Positions 43,441 through 55,230 of a DNA stretch of 64,000 bases are shown here, one piece after another. The notes under the pieces were generated by a model. It saw only the letters and a program-made list of their open reading frames with translations. It was not told where the DNA came from and did not search any database. Every line of letters begins with the position of its first letter. The stretch's first letter is position 1. The stretch is from Dendrolimus kikuchii (lineage: Eukaryota; Arthropoda; Insecta; Lepidoptera; Lasiocampidae), in the NCBI GenBank assembly GCA_019925095.2, contig CM034409.1, positions 10,092,001 through 10,156,000 of the forward strand, written 5' to 3'. The position numbers and the translations under genes are program-made.

Positions 43441-44790
43441 AGTTAATATATTTTTAGTATCAAAAATAACAATAACTAAATCGTTATGGAAAATAGATAT
43501 CTATATATAACAAACGTAGCTTAACACAGAAAGCGAACTTTAGTATCGATCTAGATTAGAGCATTAATCATATTACTCTTTAAACAGTAAAACTGTATTT
43601 TTGAGTTTAATCCATTGGTCAGACACAAAAATACATTACTGTTATACACCTTATGTAGATGAGAAGAGTTGTGTTATTAATAGGGCCTACTAAATTATTT
43701 TTTAGCTTTTAGTATGTACATTATGGATAGATAGAAAACTCTGAATTCTTCACCATATACACGTAAAGTAAATAATTTACAGTCATTTCGTGTAAAGACA
43801 GTAACATAAGGCGGCTTTATAGCTTTAGACAGATCTCTTACATTATCTACACGACTTTTTTTTCAATAAACCTGTTTAACTTAAAAAAATGTCTTTTTTA
43901 TATTCAAGTTTTATTTTGCTATATACTAATCAAGCCCTTTCGTTTGATATCCATATTGTGGGTTTGTGAAGAAATATATAAGTCACCATTTTGTGACGGC
44001 AGCCATTTTAGATTTACATTGATACTGAATGTATTCAATTGTATTGTCACCAGAACAAAAGTGTGTACCAAATATGAGACCAATCTGTCAATTAGAAGAG
44101 GGTAAAATTTCAATTACCAGTTTGACGCAAAGAACAACAACAAACAGGGCAAGCTAAATAAAACCGTTTAAAACTCGATACTATGATAGCGACAACTATC
44201 GAACAAGTTGAAAATGACCATCAAGGTACCAATTTAAACTACTATGAATGTCCTACCTACATAGCATATTTCTTTTGTAAACGGATTTATAAATCGATAC
44301 GGAATATTGACAGCTTCCCCAATCTCAATCCAAACAAAAAACAAGGTCAGCACATCTCTATACAAAAAAAGTTAGCCAATGCGAAAACTCCTTATGTTTT
44401 ATTCATGCTTGATAGTAAGATGGGAAATATGAGTGAAACATATTCGAGTGCCTTTCGCAGTATGGTACATGGGTACGAGGTGTTATTGTACAGTCGAGTA
44501 CCGAAATTTTATATGTCGCGGCTTTGGGTGATTGTTTACTGAATGCCGTATTTAAGGTACAAATTTCATTTCTCGTTGGATTGTGTTTCTAAATATCACC
44601 CGACATTTTTTTGGTCGTAGAAAGAATTTTGTAGTCTTTTTTCTTTGCAAAACCCTTTTTTTGATTGTATATTAGCTTTAGCACGTGGCTTTGCTCGCGT
44701 TTACATAATATTAGTAGACAGAGTAGAGAACCGGCCATTGGGAGTCACACACGCCTCCAGTAACCTTTTCCCGGAGCCGGAGATAATACC
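43441..44790. other. non-coding interval
   Basis: No repeat or exon was recognised. An isolated 119-codon frame (44183-44542) has no recognisable domain and no coding support. Confidence 0.4.
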
Positions 44791-45225
44791 CAAATAAATT
44801 TCCCTAGCGTCCAAAAAAAGATATGTATGTCGTCATGAAGTGGGCATGTATTAGTTGTTAAAAAAGTCAAATTTCATTTTTAATTCAGAATACCCGTACC
44901 GCCATTTACCGGAGTTACAACTAATTAATCATGACAGGAACACAGTAAAATTAAGTTGTTATTGTCGCGGCAAATTGTGGCGCCAATAAAACGCGATGGG
45001 AGCGCCATCTTTTCGTCTATATTCATCTATCGCTCGGAAACAGTGCTTCTTTTCGATGAAAGATACCTACGTCCTTTTCTATACGTCTGACGTGTGTACA
45101 AAATTTCATGACAATCTGTTACACAGTTTAGGCGTGAAAGCGTTACAAACAAAGTCACGTTTACATTTATAATACCAAATACCAGAGTGTGCCCCGCGGC
45201 AACGCCGCGTGACAAACCCTAAGCA
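44790..45225 (+). repeat. Helitron-like fragment, family D
   Basis: It contains GCGCCATCTTTTCGTCTATA and a 3' GC-rich hairpin CCCCGCGGCAACGCCGCGTG. Related text occurs near 4250-4450 and 60950-61600. Ends were not resolved. Confidence 0.5.
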
Positions 45226-45242
45226 ATAGCTTTATTTTTCTT

Positions 45243-45290
45243 ACATCAATCAAATCAAATCAAATCATTTTTATTGCGAACTAAGTGTAA
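45243..45290 (+). repeat. LINE 3' tail, (TCAAA)n
   Basis: Four or five CAAAT repeats next to CATTTTTATTGCGAACTAAG, a pattern of minus-oriented LINE 3' ends ending in simple repeats. Confidence 0.5.
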
Positions 45291-45519
45291 TACATAGGTC
45301 TTATTCAATATAGCTGAGAACTTATTACTTAGCTAGCCTTTCATAGCATCGCAATATAAAATTACTTAACCTACATTACATATAAACTTAATTCGGTTTT
45401 TTGCATATAATATGAAAACATATAATAATATCAAAGAAACTAAGTCGATATAATCCAGACAACTGCCCAGCAAAACAGAGGTGCGTCGAAGCCAACCTGA
45501 TTTGAAGTAATATAATGAA

Positions 45520-46172
45520 TAACACTCCCGGGAAAATTACCGCGGGATGTCCGAAATACAAATTATCGAATCACCAAAAAAAGGACTTAGCTATAGTTTA
45601 TGTGGAATCGTATCGAAATCAGCTAATATTTATGCAATATTTATTCCATACTCGGGAAAATTCCCGCGGGATTCCCGGGATATAAAGTATCGTAGAATTT
45701 ATAAAAGAATGTAAGCTATTGATTTAGTGAGAACTGTATCGGAAGAAGCAAATTTTTATGAAACCCAACCACTTCAAACCGCTCCCGGGAAAGATTCGCG
45801 CGAGATTCCCGGCATAAAAAATATCACACATTTCATTACATAAAATTAGCTAGGTATCGATCATTGAAAAAGTCCCAATCGGAATTCGATTTTTTTTCAA
45901 TCTGACTATTTTATATAATTCCCAGAAAAAATTCCACGGGATTCCCACGATAAAAATAGCGCAGATTTTAAGTCTAAAAATTTGCTGTCGATCAGCAAAA
46001 ATCGAATCAAAACCGTCCAGTAGTTTTTATGTGAATCCCGAACAAACATACAAGAAATTAAAAAATTACATCGTGTTCTCCGTCGTTTATATAGTCTATT
46101 CCAGTTGTTTTTTTTAAATGGCTAAATGTAAACACACGGCACGGCATATTTAAAATTTTATAATAATATAGA
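45520..46172 (-). mobile_element. Helitron family B variant, long copy
   Basis: The complemented left end is TCTATATTATTATAAAATTT with GCCGTGCCGTGTGTTTACAT. Several blocks of CCCGGGAAAATTCCCGCGGG alternate through the unit. The 3' terminus near 45520 was not resolved. Confidence 0.65.
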
Positions 46173-46177
46173 TTTAG

Positions 46178-46624
46178 GGTCGCTTGCATAACGATCGCCT
46201 TTAAATAAAATTAGTTAATCATATTAAACTGCCTAAATACGTTTTACACAAAACGTATTGACAGTTCTTTAAATATATTTAGCGGCATATTTTGCGTTGT
46301 GCAAGACGCTAATTGTATTTAAGGGTTTTAAATATAATAAATAATAAAACTACGTTTTAACGGTTTTAAGCGCGGTAATTTTATTTGATTTTGGTTTTTC
46401 CGACGTTTCGGCCACTTTTCAGTGGCCGTGATCACGCACTTTTCAGTGGCCGTGATCACGGAAGACAATGTCAAGTTTCACTTGACATCTTTGTCTACCG
46501 CGCTTAAAACCGTTAAAACGTAGTTTTATTATGTATACAAGTCGCGAAAACTTAAGAAAATATTAGGTGTTAAATATGTTTTGTGTTTCTAAAATAAATT
46601 TAAGCAACCTTATGCAAGCGGCCC
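46178..46624. mobile_element. non-autonomous DNA transposon carrying a nested MITE
   Basis: The termini GGGTCGCTTGCATAACGATC and (complemented) GGGCCGCTTGCATAAGGTTG form imperfect inverted repeats. There is no coding capacity. The interior is occupied by the MITE at 46341-46532. Confidence 0.65.
46341..46532. mobile_element. 192-bp MITE with perfect 37-bp inverted repeats
   Basis: 46341-46377 and 46496-46532 are exact reverse complements (outer ATAATAAAACTACGTTTTAA). Inside, a 24-bp unit containing CAGTGGCCGTGATCACG is tandemly duplicated (46413-46436, 46437-46460) and a small palindrome GTCAAGTTTCACTTGAC follows. Confidence 0.9.
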
Positions 46625-46631
46625 GTACGGT

Positions 46632-46720
46632 CTTATTCATAGAGAGTAAGTGTAAATTTGAACGCTTCTTTAAGAATCTTAAAGAAGCGTTCAAATTTAC
46701 ACTAATTCTCTACGGATAAG
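46632..46720. other. perfect 26-bp fold-back hairpin
   Basis: 46649-46674 and 46678-46703 are exact reverse complements around AAT (stem includes TTTGAACGCTTCTTTAAG). The symmetry continues imperfectly to about 46632 and 46720. It abuts the DNA transposon. Confidence 0.85.
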
Positions 46721-47449
46721 ATCGTTATGGTTGAGATTCCGATACCGCATATGACAAAGGTTTATTTTATAGAAATCGAACGATGAAATGAAATATCTGA
46801 CGTCGTCTTTCGTAATCTTCGGAATTGAACAATATATCAACGGAGCATAAGCTAAGAAGTTATCTTGCCAAGCCGACAGGCCCGATATAAATGGAGCGTT
46901 GGGGAAAATGTGCAGACTTGCAAAATTCCATTGCAATGACGATAATACTACACGAGGCCTTATTCTGGTCATATTTTATATTACGCAATTATTTGGAATG
47001 AGGTAATGCTTTTTTTCGCGTTTTATGTACGTTTCTTAATAACGCTACACATATTAAAAGCTTTTTATGAAATATTACCCATTTTTTCCCAATAGTTTTT
47101 GATAAAATTGACTCTGATATACAAAATCTGAAGGCAGGACGAATATGACGCTTTTGTTAGAGTTCTATTTTTGCCAAAATAGTTACGAAACATTAAAATT
47201 ATAACACTTGTAGGATTTTTTTTTGTTGCTAACGATGTTTCGTGTACTGTAAAGATCTCAACTGTTTAATGAAATATGCCTTTTAAGCTGCCAGAAGAAT
47301 TCCTACATTTGGCGTCACTCACTTACTTAGAACTCAGTGATGCTTTAAGATTATTCTGGAACTCAAATGGTCAGCGATACCTACTTGACTCTGGTTAAAT
47401 ATATCAATTGTGCAAAACCAAAATTGAAAAACAGAAGAACAAAGAAAAC

Positions 47450-47590
47450 GAACGTTTGGAATACATTTTTCAAATTTAAACTAAATCGAATTGGCTACGA
47501 AAAAACAAACGAAATCGAGTTGGCCTCGAAAAAAACAAACGAAATCGGGTTGATCTTGAAAAACAAATGAAATCGAGTTGGCCATGAAAG
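47450..47590. repeat. ~33-bp tandem repeat, three to four copies
   Basis: The unit contains AACAAACGAAATCGAGTTGG. From 46721 to 47449 and 47591 to 48485 no other feature was recognised. Confidence 0.8.
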
Positions 47591-48489
47591 AATCCATTTC
47601 AGTTTTACGGGAACTTGACAGGGGATACAATGTTGTACAGTTTTATTTTAAAAGGTATATCGATTAAAATGAACAAGAGCTATAGTATATCAATTATTTT
47701 TAAGCAAAGCTGTGTGTTTGTGTTTATAAACCTCGAGTGTTTATTGTAATGTGGCTTTTCGATTGGTTAGGAAAACTTTTTCGTTTGGCGTCCGGCGTTC
47801 ATTTGGTACGTATTTGCTTTAAAGAGTGTTCTAGAATTTGAATATTCATGAATTAAATATGTGACATTGGTAGCACGATGTTTATTGTGTTTACATATGG
47901 AAGGGGATTTAAAGCAGTGATTTAACAACGTTGAACAGTGGACTAAGGATTGAGTTAGTTGACTGGATGAATTTTTATGTACGAATAATGTTCCTTATAT
48001 CCAACAAATCTACGAGGAATCTATAAATAGTAAAGATTAAGAGATTCTGGTAAGAACCAGAATATAACCACTGGAAAATGCTGACAAAATAACTAAGAAG
48101 CTCTCCTCTTCCAATTCAATTTCTATATTCATTGATGCAAGAATTTCTTGTTCCGTCGTTTCGCAAACTTGCCCATTGAACAGCGTTTCCGATGGTAATA
48201 TCTTAGATAGGTTTTAGCTTGGAGTTTTGAATTTATAAGTTGGATGAGTTTTATTACTCAATCATCACATGTATTCGTAGTATGACGATTGATTTTAACT
48301 TATACTAAAGATAAATAAATTCAGGTTTCTCAAGATCAGATCAACCATCCATACACAACTATAACTCTGAAAAATAATTCTGTACCCTCATGTATGATTA
48401 CCATCCCTAATCTTTAGTTTTTCTACAGTTTTACACTATAAGTTTGTGTAGCGGCATATATTACACATCACATAGGTATATTACACATT

Positions 48490-48770
48490 TATTTAGAGAC
48501 AGACGGCTAACCTGATGGAAAGCGTTTATGGTCGCCTACGCACGTTTGCAATACCCGGGGCGTCGCTAACGCGTTGTCAATCTCTTAAGAAATTTTATAA
48601 CGCCCTTCTTAAAAAACCCTATGCCATAGGGTAGCGGGAAAACCGTGGCGGGAAGTTCCCTCCAGATCATTGCTGTACGCGGAATAAATGTTCTAGAGAA
48701 TCGTTGCGTAGTTGGGCGGTGGAGCTCACGGAAATAGGGATGAACATTCCGTTGATGGCGATACCTAATA
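48490..48770 (-). pseudogene. CR1-type LINE 3' fragment
   Basis: It matches 56720-57000 over GAAGTTCCCTCCAGATCATT and CGCGGAATAAATGTTCTAGA, part of the same LINE whose ORF2 C-terminus is at 56700-57300. The upstream end is cut where a SINE with a long T-run begins. Confidence 0.75.
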
Positions 48771-48774
48771 TTTT

Positions 48775-48985
48775 TTTTATTTTTTTTTATTGCAGGAGAT
48801 CAGCAGACAGGCAGACAGCCCACTTGATGGAAAGCGGTTACCATCGCCTATGGACATTTGCAACAGCAAAGTTGCTACAAATGCGCTGCTGCTCTCGTAA
48901 GGGAAACTGGGACTTGGTCACTAATGCCGGAACACAACTCAAGGTTGTTATGGCGACATACTTTAGATTTAATAGATAATATTTC
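48775..48985 (-). mobile_element. composite SINE, copy E, 5' truncated
   Basis: The T-rich side (complement of CCTGCAATAAAAAAAAA) starts near 48775. The tail and body follow to a break near 48968. The head is absent, as expected of incomplete reverse transcription. Confidence 0.82.
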
Positions 48986-49424
48986 ATAGTTTCTGAGACA
49001 AATTATTTTGACGCACGAAGACAGACATAACTATTGCATAAGGTTTTTGTTAATGCCTAAATTACCACAGAACCCCAAAAAAATCATGAATTACAAATTA
49101 ATCCATATAAACAAATACGAAAACAGATCGGTCAGTGATTGTCAACTCGTGAATTTCTGAGGGTCAATCCATATGCTGTCACCTGAAGATTAAACTTGGG
49201 TCGATTTTGATGAATGAGCTGTTGTCAGGCGCTCCCAATTCCCTTCGGTATCGCGACAGGGTTTCAGTGACATTTGTGTTTTATCTACCCTGGAAATATG
49301 TTTTTTATTTTAAGGGAAATCAAATATTTATTTTTCGTTCAGTTTATTAATGAGTACCTCGATTGGCTCAAACAAAAAGTAGGATATTTTATTCCTTAAC
49401 GATCTTCTAGGTAAACTAAAATAA

Positions 49425-49710
49425 AAAAAACTTCTTTTAAAAAAACCGACTTCAAAAACTAAAAAACTAAAAAGTATTAAAATAACTTATTTCTAAAGCT
49501 ATTATTATTAATATATATTATCTAAAACATCTTGAAGTCGGTGCAAAGTAAAATATAAAAATTACTATATTTTGAAAATTACTAAGCACCGACTTTAAGA
49601 TGTTTTAGATAATATATATTAATAATAATAGCTTTAGAAATAAGTTATTTTATACTTTTTAGTTTTTTAGTTGTTGAAGTCGGTTTTTTAAACGAACTTT
49701 TTTATTTATT
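49425..49710. repeat. large fold-back element, ~120-bp arms
   Basis: 49425-49544 and 49586-49710 are near-complementary around a 41-nt spacer. The arms include AAGCTATTATTATTAATATA and end in CTTGAAGTCGGTGC / GCACCGACTTTAAG. Each arm is itself bounded by inverted ACCGACTTCAA / TTGAAGTCGGT. A transcript would form one long double-stranded stem. No coding sequence is present. Confidence 0.9.
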
Positions 49711-49991
49711 TTTTACTTTTTAGTGTCTAGCTATGTATGGGTAGACCTACGAAAGGTGCCGCGCTCCTTAAAAAATATAGGTCCCAAGAAACGGGAACAA
49801 AAAAATATTCGTAAAATGAAAACTACTGGGCCAAAACTATGTTAAATTTTTAAGGAACCAAATGGTAGCTATTCCGCGTCGAATAAAAAAAGAATCACGT
49901 AAATCGGATCATAAATCTCGGAGTTCACACGCAGTAGACGTGCAACTTCAGAGAATATACTCACAGATAATTCTTCTCTAACTTTTATTAA

Positions 49992-50164
49992 TCTATATAT
50001 ATATAAAACTCAATTGCTGTTCTTTGGTTTCGCTAAAACTCGAGAACGGCTGGACTGATTTGGCTAATTTTGGTTTTGACTTATTTGTGGAAGTTCAGGG
50101 ATGGTTTAAAAGGTGTATAGTAAAAATGATTCTGATGTAGTACGAAGTTTGCCGGGTCAGCTAG
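49992..50164 (+). mobile_element. Helitron family A, internally deleted 173-bp copy
   Basis: It starts TCTATATATATATAAAACTC after A and ends GCCGGGTCAGCTAG before T. The middle of the family is missing. The flanking repeat is uninterrupted in its paralogue at 3236-3348. Confidence 0.9.
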
Positions 50165-50444
50165 TATAAATATAATTCCTTTAGCCTACATACGTCAACA
50201 TATTACAATTAAAGAAAATAATCTAAATTACACTTTAAATCACTATCATAAAGTTCAAAATTCAATGCACTGTTACGCATAATTTGCTTTGTTCTATCTA
50301 TAAAAGATTATCTGACTTAATTATATACAGATATAGCTAAAATTCATTTGAAATCTTTTAAGTTTTATTGAAATTAAAAATTAATACACATTTCTATTTA
50401 CCTAAAGGGTAAAGAGAAATGTGTTTTATTTCGAATAAGGTTGA

Positions 50445-50600
50445 ATTTTAGATAGATAGATAAATAGATAGATAACACTTTATTGACACCATTACAGAAA
50501 AACTTACGAACTAGTATTAGTCTAGTTGGGTACAAATGGCGGTCTTATCGCTAAAAAGCGATCTCTTCCAGACAACCCGTGGCAAGAATATTCTGATTAG
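50445..50600 (-). repeat. LINE 3' end with (GATA)n tail
   Basis: GATAGATAGATAAATAGATA is followed by ACACTTTATTGACACCATTA, the arrangement of a minus-oriented LINE 3' terminus. The family was not resolved. From 50605 to 50820 the sequence is mostly ATA-rich. Confidence 0.5.
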
Positions 50601-50824
50601 GAGTGGCGACGGTGGTATACATAATTATTGTACGATTACTTACATTTTAATAATAAATATATAACCATACTATATATACAAATATACACATAAGTTATAT
50701 ACATATACAAGATATGGTGATAATATGCAACTATATAAACATATAACTATATGCAATATAATATCTACTAATTATATAAAATTACATATCATTATATTGC
50801 AGATAGAATTTCCTGACTAAGTTA

Positions 50825-50925
50825 TGTTTATCTACGTTTATTTATGTTTATCTCTTTTTAGTGTCACTTTTCCTTTCTTCTATTTTTAAATCACAACGAT
50901 TCTAAAAAAGCTTCACTTCAAAAAA
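50825..50925 (-). repeat. dispersed repeat family A, copy 5, inverted
   Basis: It reads TTTATCTCTTTTTAGTGTCA, the complement of the core of family A. Confidence 0.65.
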
Positions 50926-51329
50926 GCAATAAAATCCTAATTAAAAGTAAAAACTATTACAACAGTTATTAAAGTAATTTAAAAATAAATGTCAAACTCA
51001 ACGGTCCACTTGAACAGTATTAAGTTTTCAAACGTTTCGAACCGTCATTATTTATTAAAATTCTCATGTTTTCGAGCAGTGTTCTACATTAGTGGGGGCC
51101 ATCCCGAATTCTACCTATACGTGGCAGGGGTGGCTCATAACATATTTATTAGGCTAGACTAGTAATTCAGTCTTCATATTTAATAATTCACAATTAGACC
51201 TGAATTTGGGTTTATTTCAGTGACACCGGCGCGTGGATGTATTGGTAACAATATGATGTATTTAAAATTGGCCATGCGCATCTCCGTCTATATATAATCA
51301 AAGAATAGATGCGAAAAACGGTCTCTTAC

Positions 51330-51770
51330 ATACACACATATTGTCACGCCTGTTTCTCATTGGGGTAGGCAGAGACGCTGGATCTCTTCCTGCTACGATC
51401 CAGCCAAACACTTTTCGCTTCATCAACTTTCATCTATAATATAATAAAAATCTAAACAGGCCATGGCTGTACAATGAAGCTATTAAAAAAAACTGAAATA
51501 TTAAATAAATAAATATTTTTTTTTAGATTTCTTGTCTGTTTGTTCGGGATTCACATAAAAACTACTGTGCCGATTTGACATGATTTTTGCTGATCGGCAG
51601 CAAATTCTTAGACATAAAATCTGCGCTGCTTTTTATCCTCGAAATCCCGCAGGTATTTTTCTGGAAATGATTTAAAATGGCCAGATAAAAAAAAATCGAA
51701 CTCCAATGTGATGTTTTCACTGATTGATAGCAAATTTTATGTAATATGTGATATTTTTAGGGATATACAA
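51330..51770 (+). repeat. LINE tail and Helitron family B fragment
   Basis: GTCACGCCTGTTTCTCATTG with GGGGTAGGCAGAGACGC resembles RTE-type 3' ends. From about 51430 a family B copy begins (CTGTACAATGAAGCTATT), with no clear 3' terminus. Near 52040-52095 there is a degenerate GGGATTGG-like purine-rich tract. Confidence 0.5.
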
Positions 51771-52611
51771 TGTATGTGTGTTTGTTTGCTGATTATTATA
51801 TTATTATTATTGTAAGTGCGATGCCAACTCGTTACCCGTCTTTACGCTGGGTTAGGAGGATATATTTTTTTTTTAGTTTGGTTCGCAAAGTGGCCAACTC
51901 AGCTTACGTACTTTTAAACACATCTAGAAGATAGAGAATATGGTTGTTGAACGGCCTTCTTGATGCGAACACAGCATGCATTTTAAATAGACATCGTGTA
52001 CATAATTTAAGAAGAAAGAAAGAATACGTTAGATATACGGGTATGGATTGGGATTGGGGATAGGATAGGGGATGGGACAGGAGATTGGAAAGTGGACCAC
52101 CGGAACTAGTTCACTATACGAACCAGAACTACATTGCTACAAAGCAATTTCTGCTGTTTATTAATACATTTAATGAAACTCATAAATAAAATTTTCTACC
52201 ACAGTCAAAAGCACCTTTACTATTAGCATTTTCATTAAGTTGTCATCACTTGAGAAACCGCACTGGAAACGCGCTCATAATATCGACGTAGTTAATATTC
52301 GCTTCGGTGGAGTATCAATGTTTATTATTATTGGTCCAATATTCGACACATAATATTGCGCATGACTGGCAAATAACTACTTATTGGTCGGGCCCAAGTA
52401 GGAAATGAAGGTTTACTTTGAAGGAATATACTCTTAAGCACGACTCAATATATTATTATCCTTATTAGAGATCCATATTTTATGTTCACTCGTAGATAAA
52501 GTCCAGGGCCAGCTGATAGTAAGTGGTTGCAGCGGACGATCAAAAAAACTACGATGCTTTTTATATAGTTACAGTATGTCTGGTTTATAGATTTTCTGTG
52601 AGCGTCCATAC

Positions 52612-52860
52612 TTTTTTTTTATTGCTGGAGTATAGCAGACAGGCTGACGGCCCAACTGTGATGAACAGTGGTTACTGTCGCATATGAACATTTAAAACAC
52701 TAATAGGTGCTACCAATGTGCTGCCGGACTCGAAGATGGGATTGGAACCTGGCCACTTGTTATAGCGGCATGCTCTAGACCAGGGGTGGTGGCCATCCAG
52801 ACGGGCAAATGGCTGGCTGTAGGCTCCTTTAGGGTTGTAATAGGAATGCGGACACATATT
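52612..52860 (-). mobile_element. composite SINE, copy F, diverged
   Basis: The tail side is TTATTGCTGGAGTATAGCAG. The body has CTAGACCAGGGGTGGTGGCC and the copy ends near 52830 before the head. Confidence 0.75.
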
Positions 52861-53049
52861 ACAACAAATTATACAATTTTACATATAAAAGAACAGGTGT
52901 TAAAATAACATCTCGTCATCTAACTTCTAAAATATCATCATGGAAATAATTTTAATTACTTTTCAAACATAAATAATGCGCTATGTGACTCGTTTTACTT
53001 GCGACGTCGTATGACGTCACAAGTAGGAACTTTCTAGAACAGAGTTATA

Positions 53050-53562
53050 CCGTGCAGGAACGGAGAAAGAATGCTAACTCCTGTCGGGCGGGCCGGGCGG
53101 CCTGTCATAAGAAGCGACAAAGCAACCCACAGCCAGTTGGTAGCGTATTTGCCTGTCTGGATGGCTACCACCCCTGGTCTAGAGTATGCCACCATAACAA
53201 TATTTAGTTGTGTTCCGGTATTAGTGGCCAGGTTCCAGCTTCCCTTTAGAAATTCGTGCAGGAACGGAGAAAGAATACAATTTCCTGCGGCCGGGCGGCT
53301 TGTCGTAAGAGGTGACTTAACAACCCACAGCCAGGTGGTAGGGCATTTGCCCGACTGGATGGCTACCACCCCTGGTCTAAAGTATGTAGCCGTAACAACC
53401 TTGAGTTGTGTTCCGGCATTAGTGACCAGGTTCCAGTTTCCCTTAAGAGAGCAGCAGCGTATTTGTAGCGACTTTGGTGTTGCAAATGTCCATAGGCGAT
53501 GGTAAGCGCTTTCCATCAAGTGTGCCGTCTGCCTGTCTGCTGATCTCCTGCAATACAAAAAC
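53050..53562 (+). mobile_element. composite SINE, copy G, head-to-tail partial dimer
   Basis: A first unit starts CCGTGCAGGAACGGAGAAAG at about 53052 and breaks off at TTCCCTTTAGAAATTC near 53250. A second head (CGTGCAGGAACGGAGAAAGA) follows directly and runs full length to CTGATCTCCTGCAATACAAA. The second unit is the most complete copy in the window, about 305 bp. Confidence 0.9.
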
Positions 53563-53719
53563 AAAAAAGAAAGCGACATCACATTGGTAGCACTTTTGGT
53601 GTTATAATAGTTAAATCAGGCAGTTTACCTCTGTGCTGAACTTATGCAATAAAAAAAATTACTCTCACAAATTTATGCAGGTAGATATAGAAATTTTATG
53701 TAAATTTCTGCAATATTAT

Positions 53720-53935
53720 CTCTTTGTCCTCTTCTTATATACAACAATCAATTTTCTATTCGTTAGTTCGGCTAAAACTTCAAAACGGCCTGACCTATTT
53801 TGATAAAATTTTGTGTGCGTATTTGAGTAAATCTTTGGATGATTTAAATTCACAACTGAATACAATATGTTGCGCAGCAATTGGGTTCTTATTTTCTCAG
53901 AGACAAACAATGTCTGCCGGGCGCACTATTTATGA
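53720..53935 (+). repeat. diverged Helitron-like fragment
   Basis: ACAACAATCAATTTTCTATTC with TCGGCTAAAACTTCAAAACG resembles the left half of Helitron family A. The right end, GTCTGCCGGGCGCACTATT, lacks CTAG. From 53940 to 55230 only a LINE-tail-like block (TTATTGGTGTACAATAAAGA, 54754) was recognised. Confidence 0.45.
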
Positions 53936-55230
53936 ATAACAATTTATTATTTCAACCAATATTTTTTAGTAAGTAGGATTTTTTGACCACCAACTCATCT
54001 GCTGTTAAATGCTGGTCAAGAGCTTAATGTCAGACACAGGCGATAATAAATAAGGCATACCTACGTTTAAAATTTGCCTTAAAAGAACGAGCTTAGTGCG
54101 TGACATTGTCAATAATCCTGAAACCGTGAACATTCTTAAACACACAAATCCTACGAAAGAAATAAAACAATTCGTTACATATTTTCATTGTAGGACACTT
54201 GAGATAACTTTGTAGATAGCGTCTCTTTGGAAATCATTGTTTCGTCCCGTTTTATTCGATAGCTCAATGTATTCATTAGTATCAATGTTCTTTTACATAA
54301 TTTTCACTTATTTTTTTTTTGTTTATCTAGTAGATTTTTAAAATGTAATAATTGGTTATTGTTAAGTTTAAAGAGTAATTTGCGAATAGTCATTTTATGT
54401 TTCTCCTGCCATAAACAAATTTCAATGCCATATATTAGTATTGTCATCAACATCCCTCTAGAAACAGTAACTATGCATTTGTATTGATACAAAAACACAA
54501 CGAATGCCTATATTGTGAAATATGTCAACTGTGGTTCAAATAATTTAAAATCCCTACCGAAGATATCAAAGATTCGTTTCGTTGATTCGCGAAACTCGTA
54601 AATCAAAGAGGAACTCTTCGTTAAATATTAAAATAATGCTTTATTTAGGATAGATAACCATCTAACTAAAGTATATTTTCTGTTTATATTACAATTTATA
54701 CAAAATAAATCCTGCATAATTAGACATAGTTTTAGTATGTAAGTTCTTTTTTTATTGGTGTACAATAAAGAGTTATTGATGTATTTGATATTGTTTTTAT
54801 TACACAAAGAAATTACTAGTGGTTTTAAATGTATAGTGGTTGTATTATGTGTTGTCGTATTGCTCGGAGTATTTATTACCACGTTGTATCGGATGATGTA
54901 TCCCTGGCCCGAGCTTAAGGTTCATCGTCGCTAGTATTAAAGTCAGTCACTAGAGGGCTAAGTACAAATAATACAACAAATTTTACTCTCAACGTATTTA
55001 ATGATGATTTACTGGTTATTTCAGCATTTAACGTGAGACACAGGAATTATATCAGGAGGAAACAAAGAAAGGGGGCAAGAAAGTTTATAAGGATAAATGT
55101 TTCTTACTCCTTCATTCAAAAAGTACTAAAAGCATTTTGATGAAACTTTACGATAGGTAATATTTATGGCTTTTACATCAGAATAATACATACGCATTCA
55201 TAAAGATATCGTTTAGATTTGCTAAAATAA

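Noticed and set aside
44183..44542. 119-codon plus-strand frame
   Set aside because: No homology recognised from motifs and AT-rich codon use; a frame of this length can occur by chance here.
46697..46972. 91-codon minus-strand frame
   Set aside because: It begins beside a fold-back and has no recognisable feature.
53034..53582. 182-codon minus-strand frame
   Set aside because: It is the translated complement of the SINE dimer; the same peptide words recur at every SINE copy.
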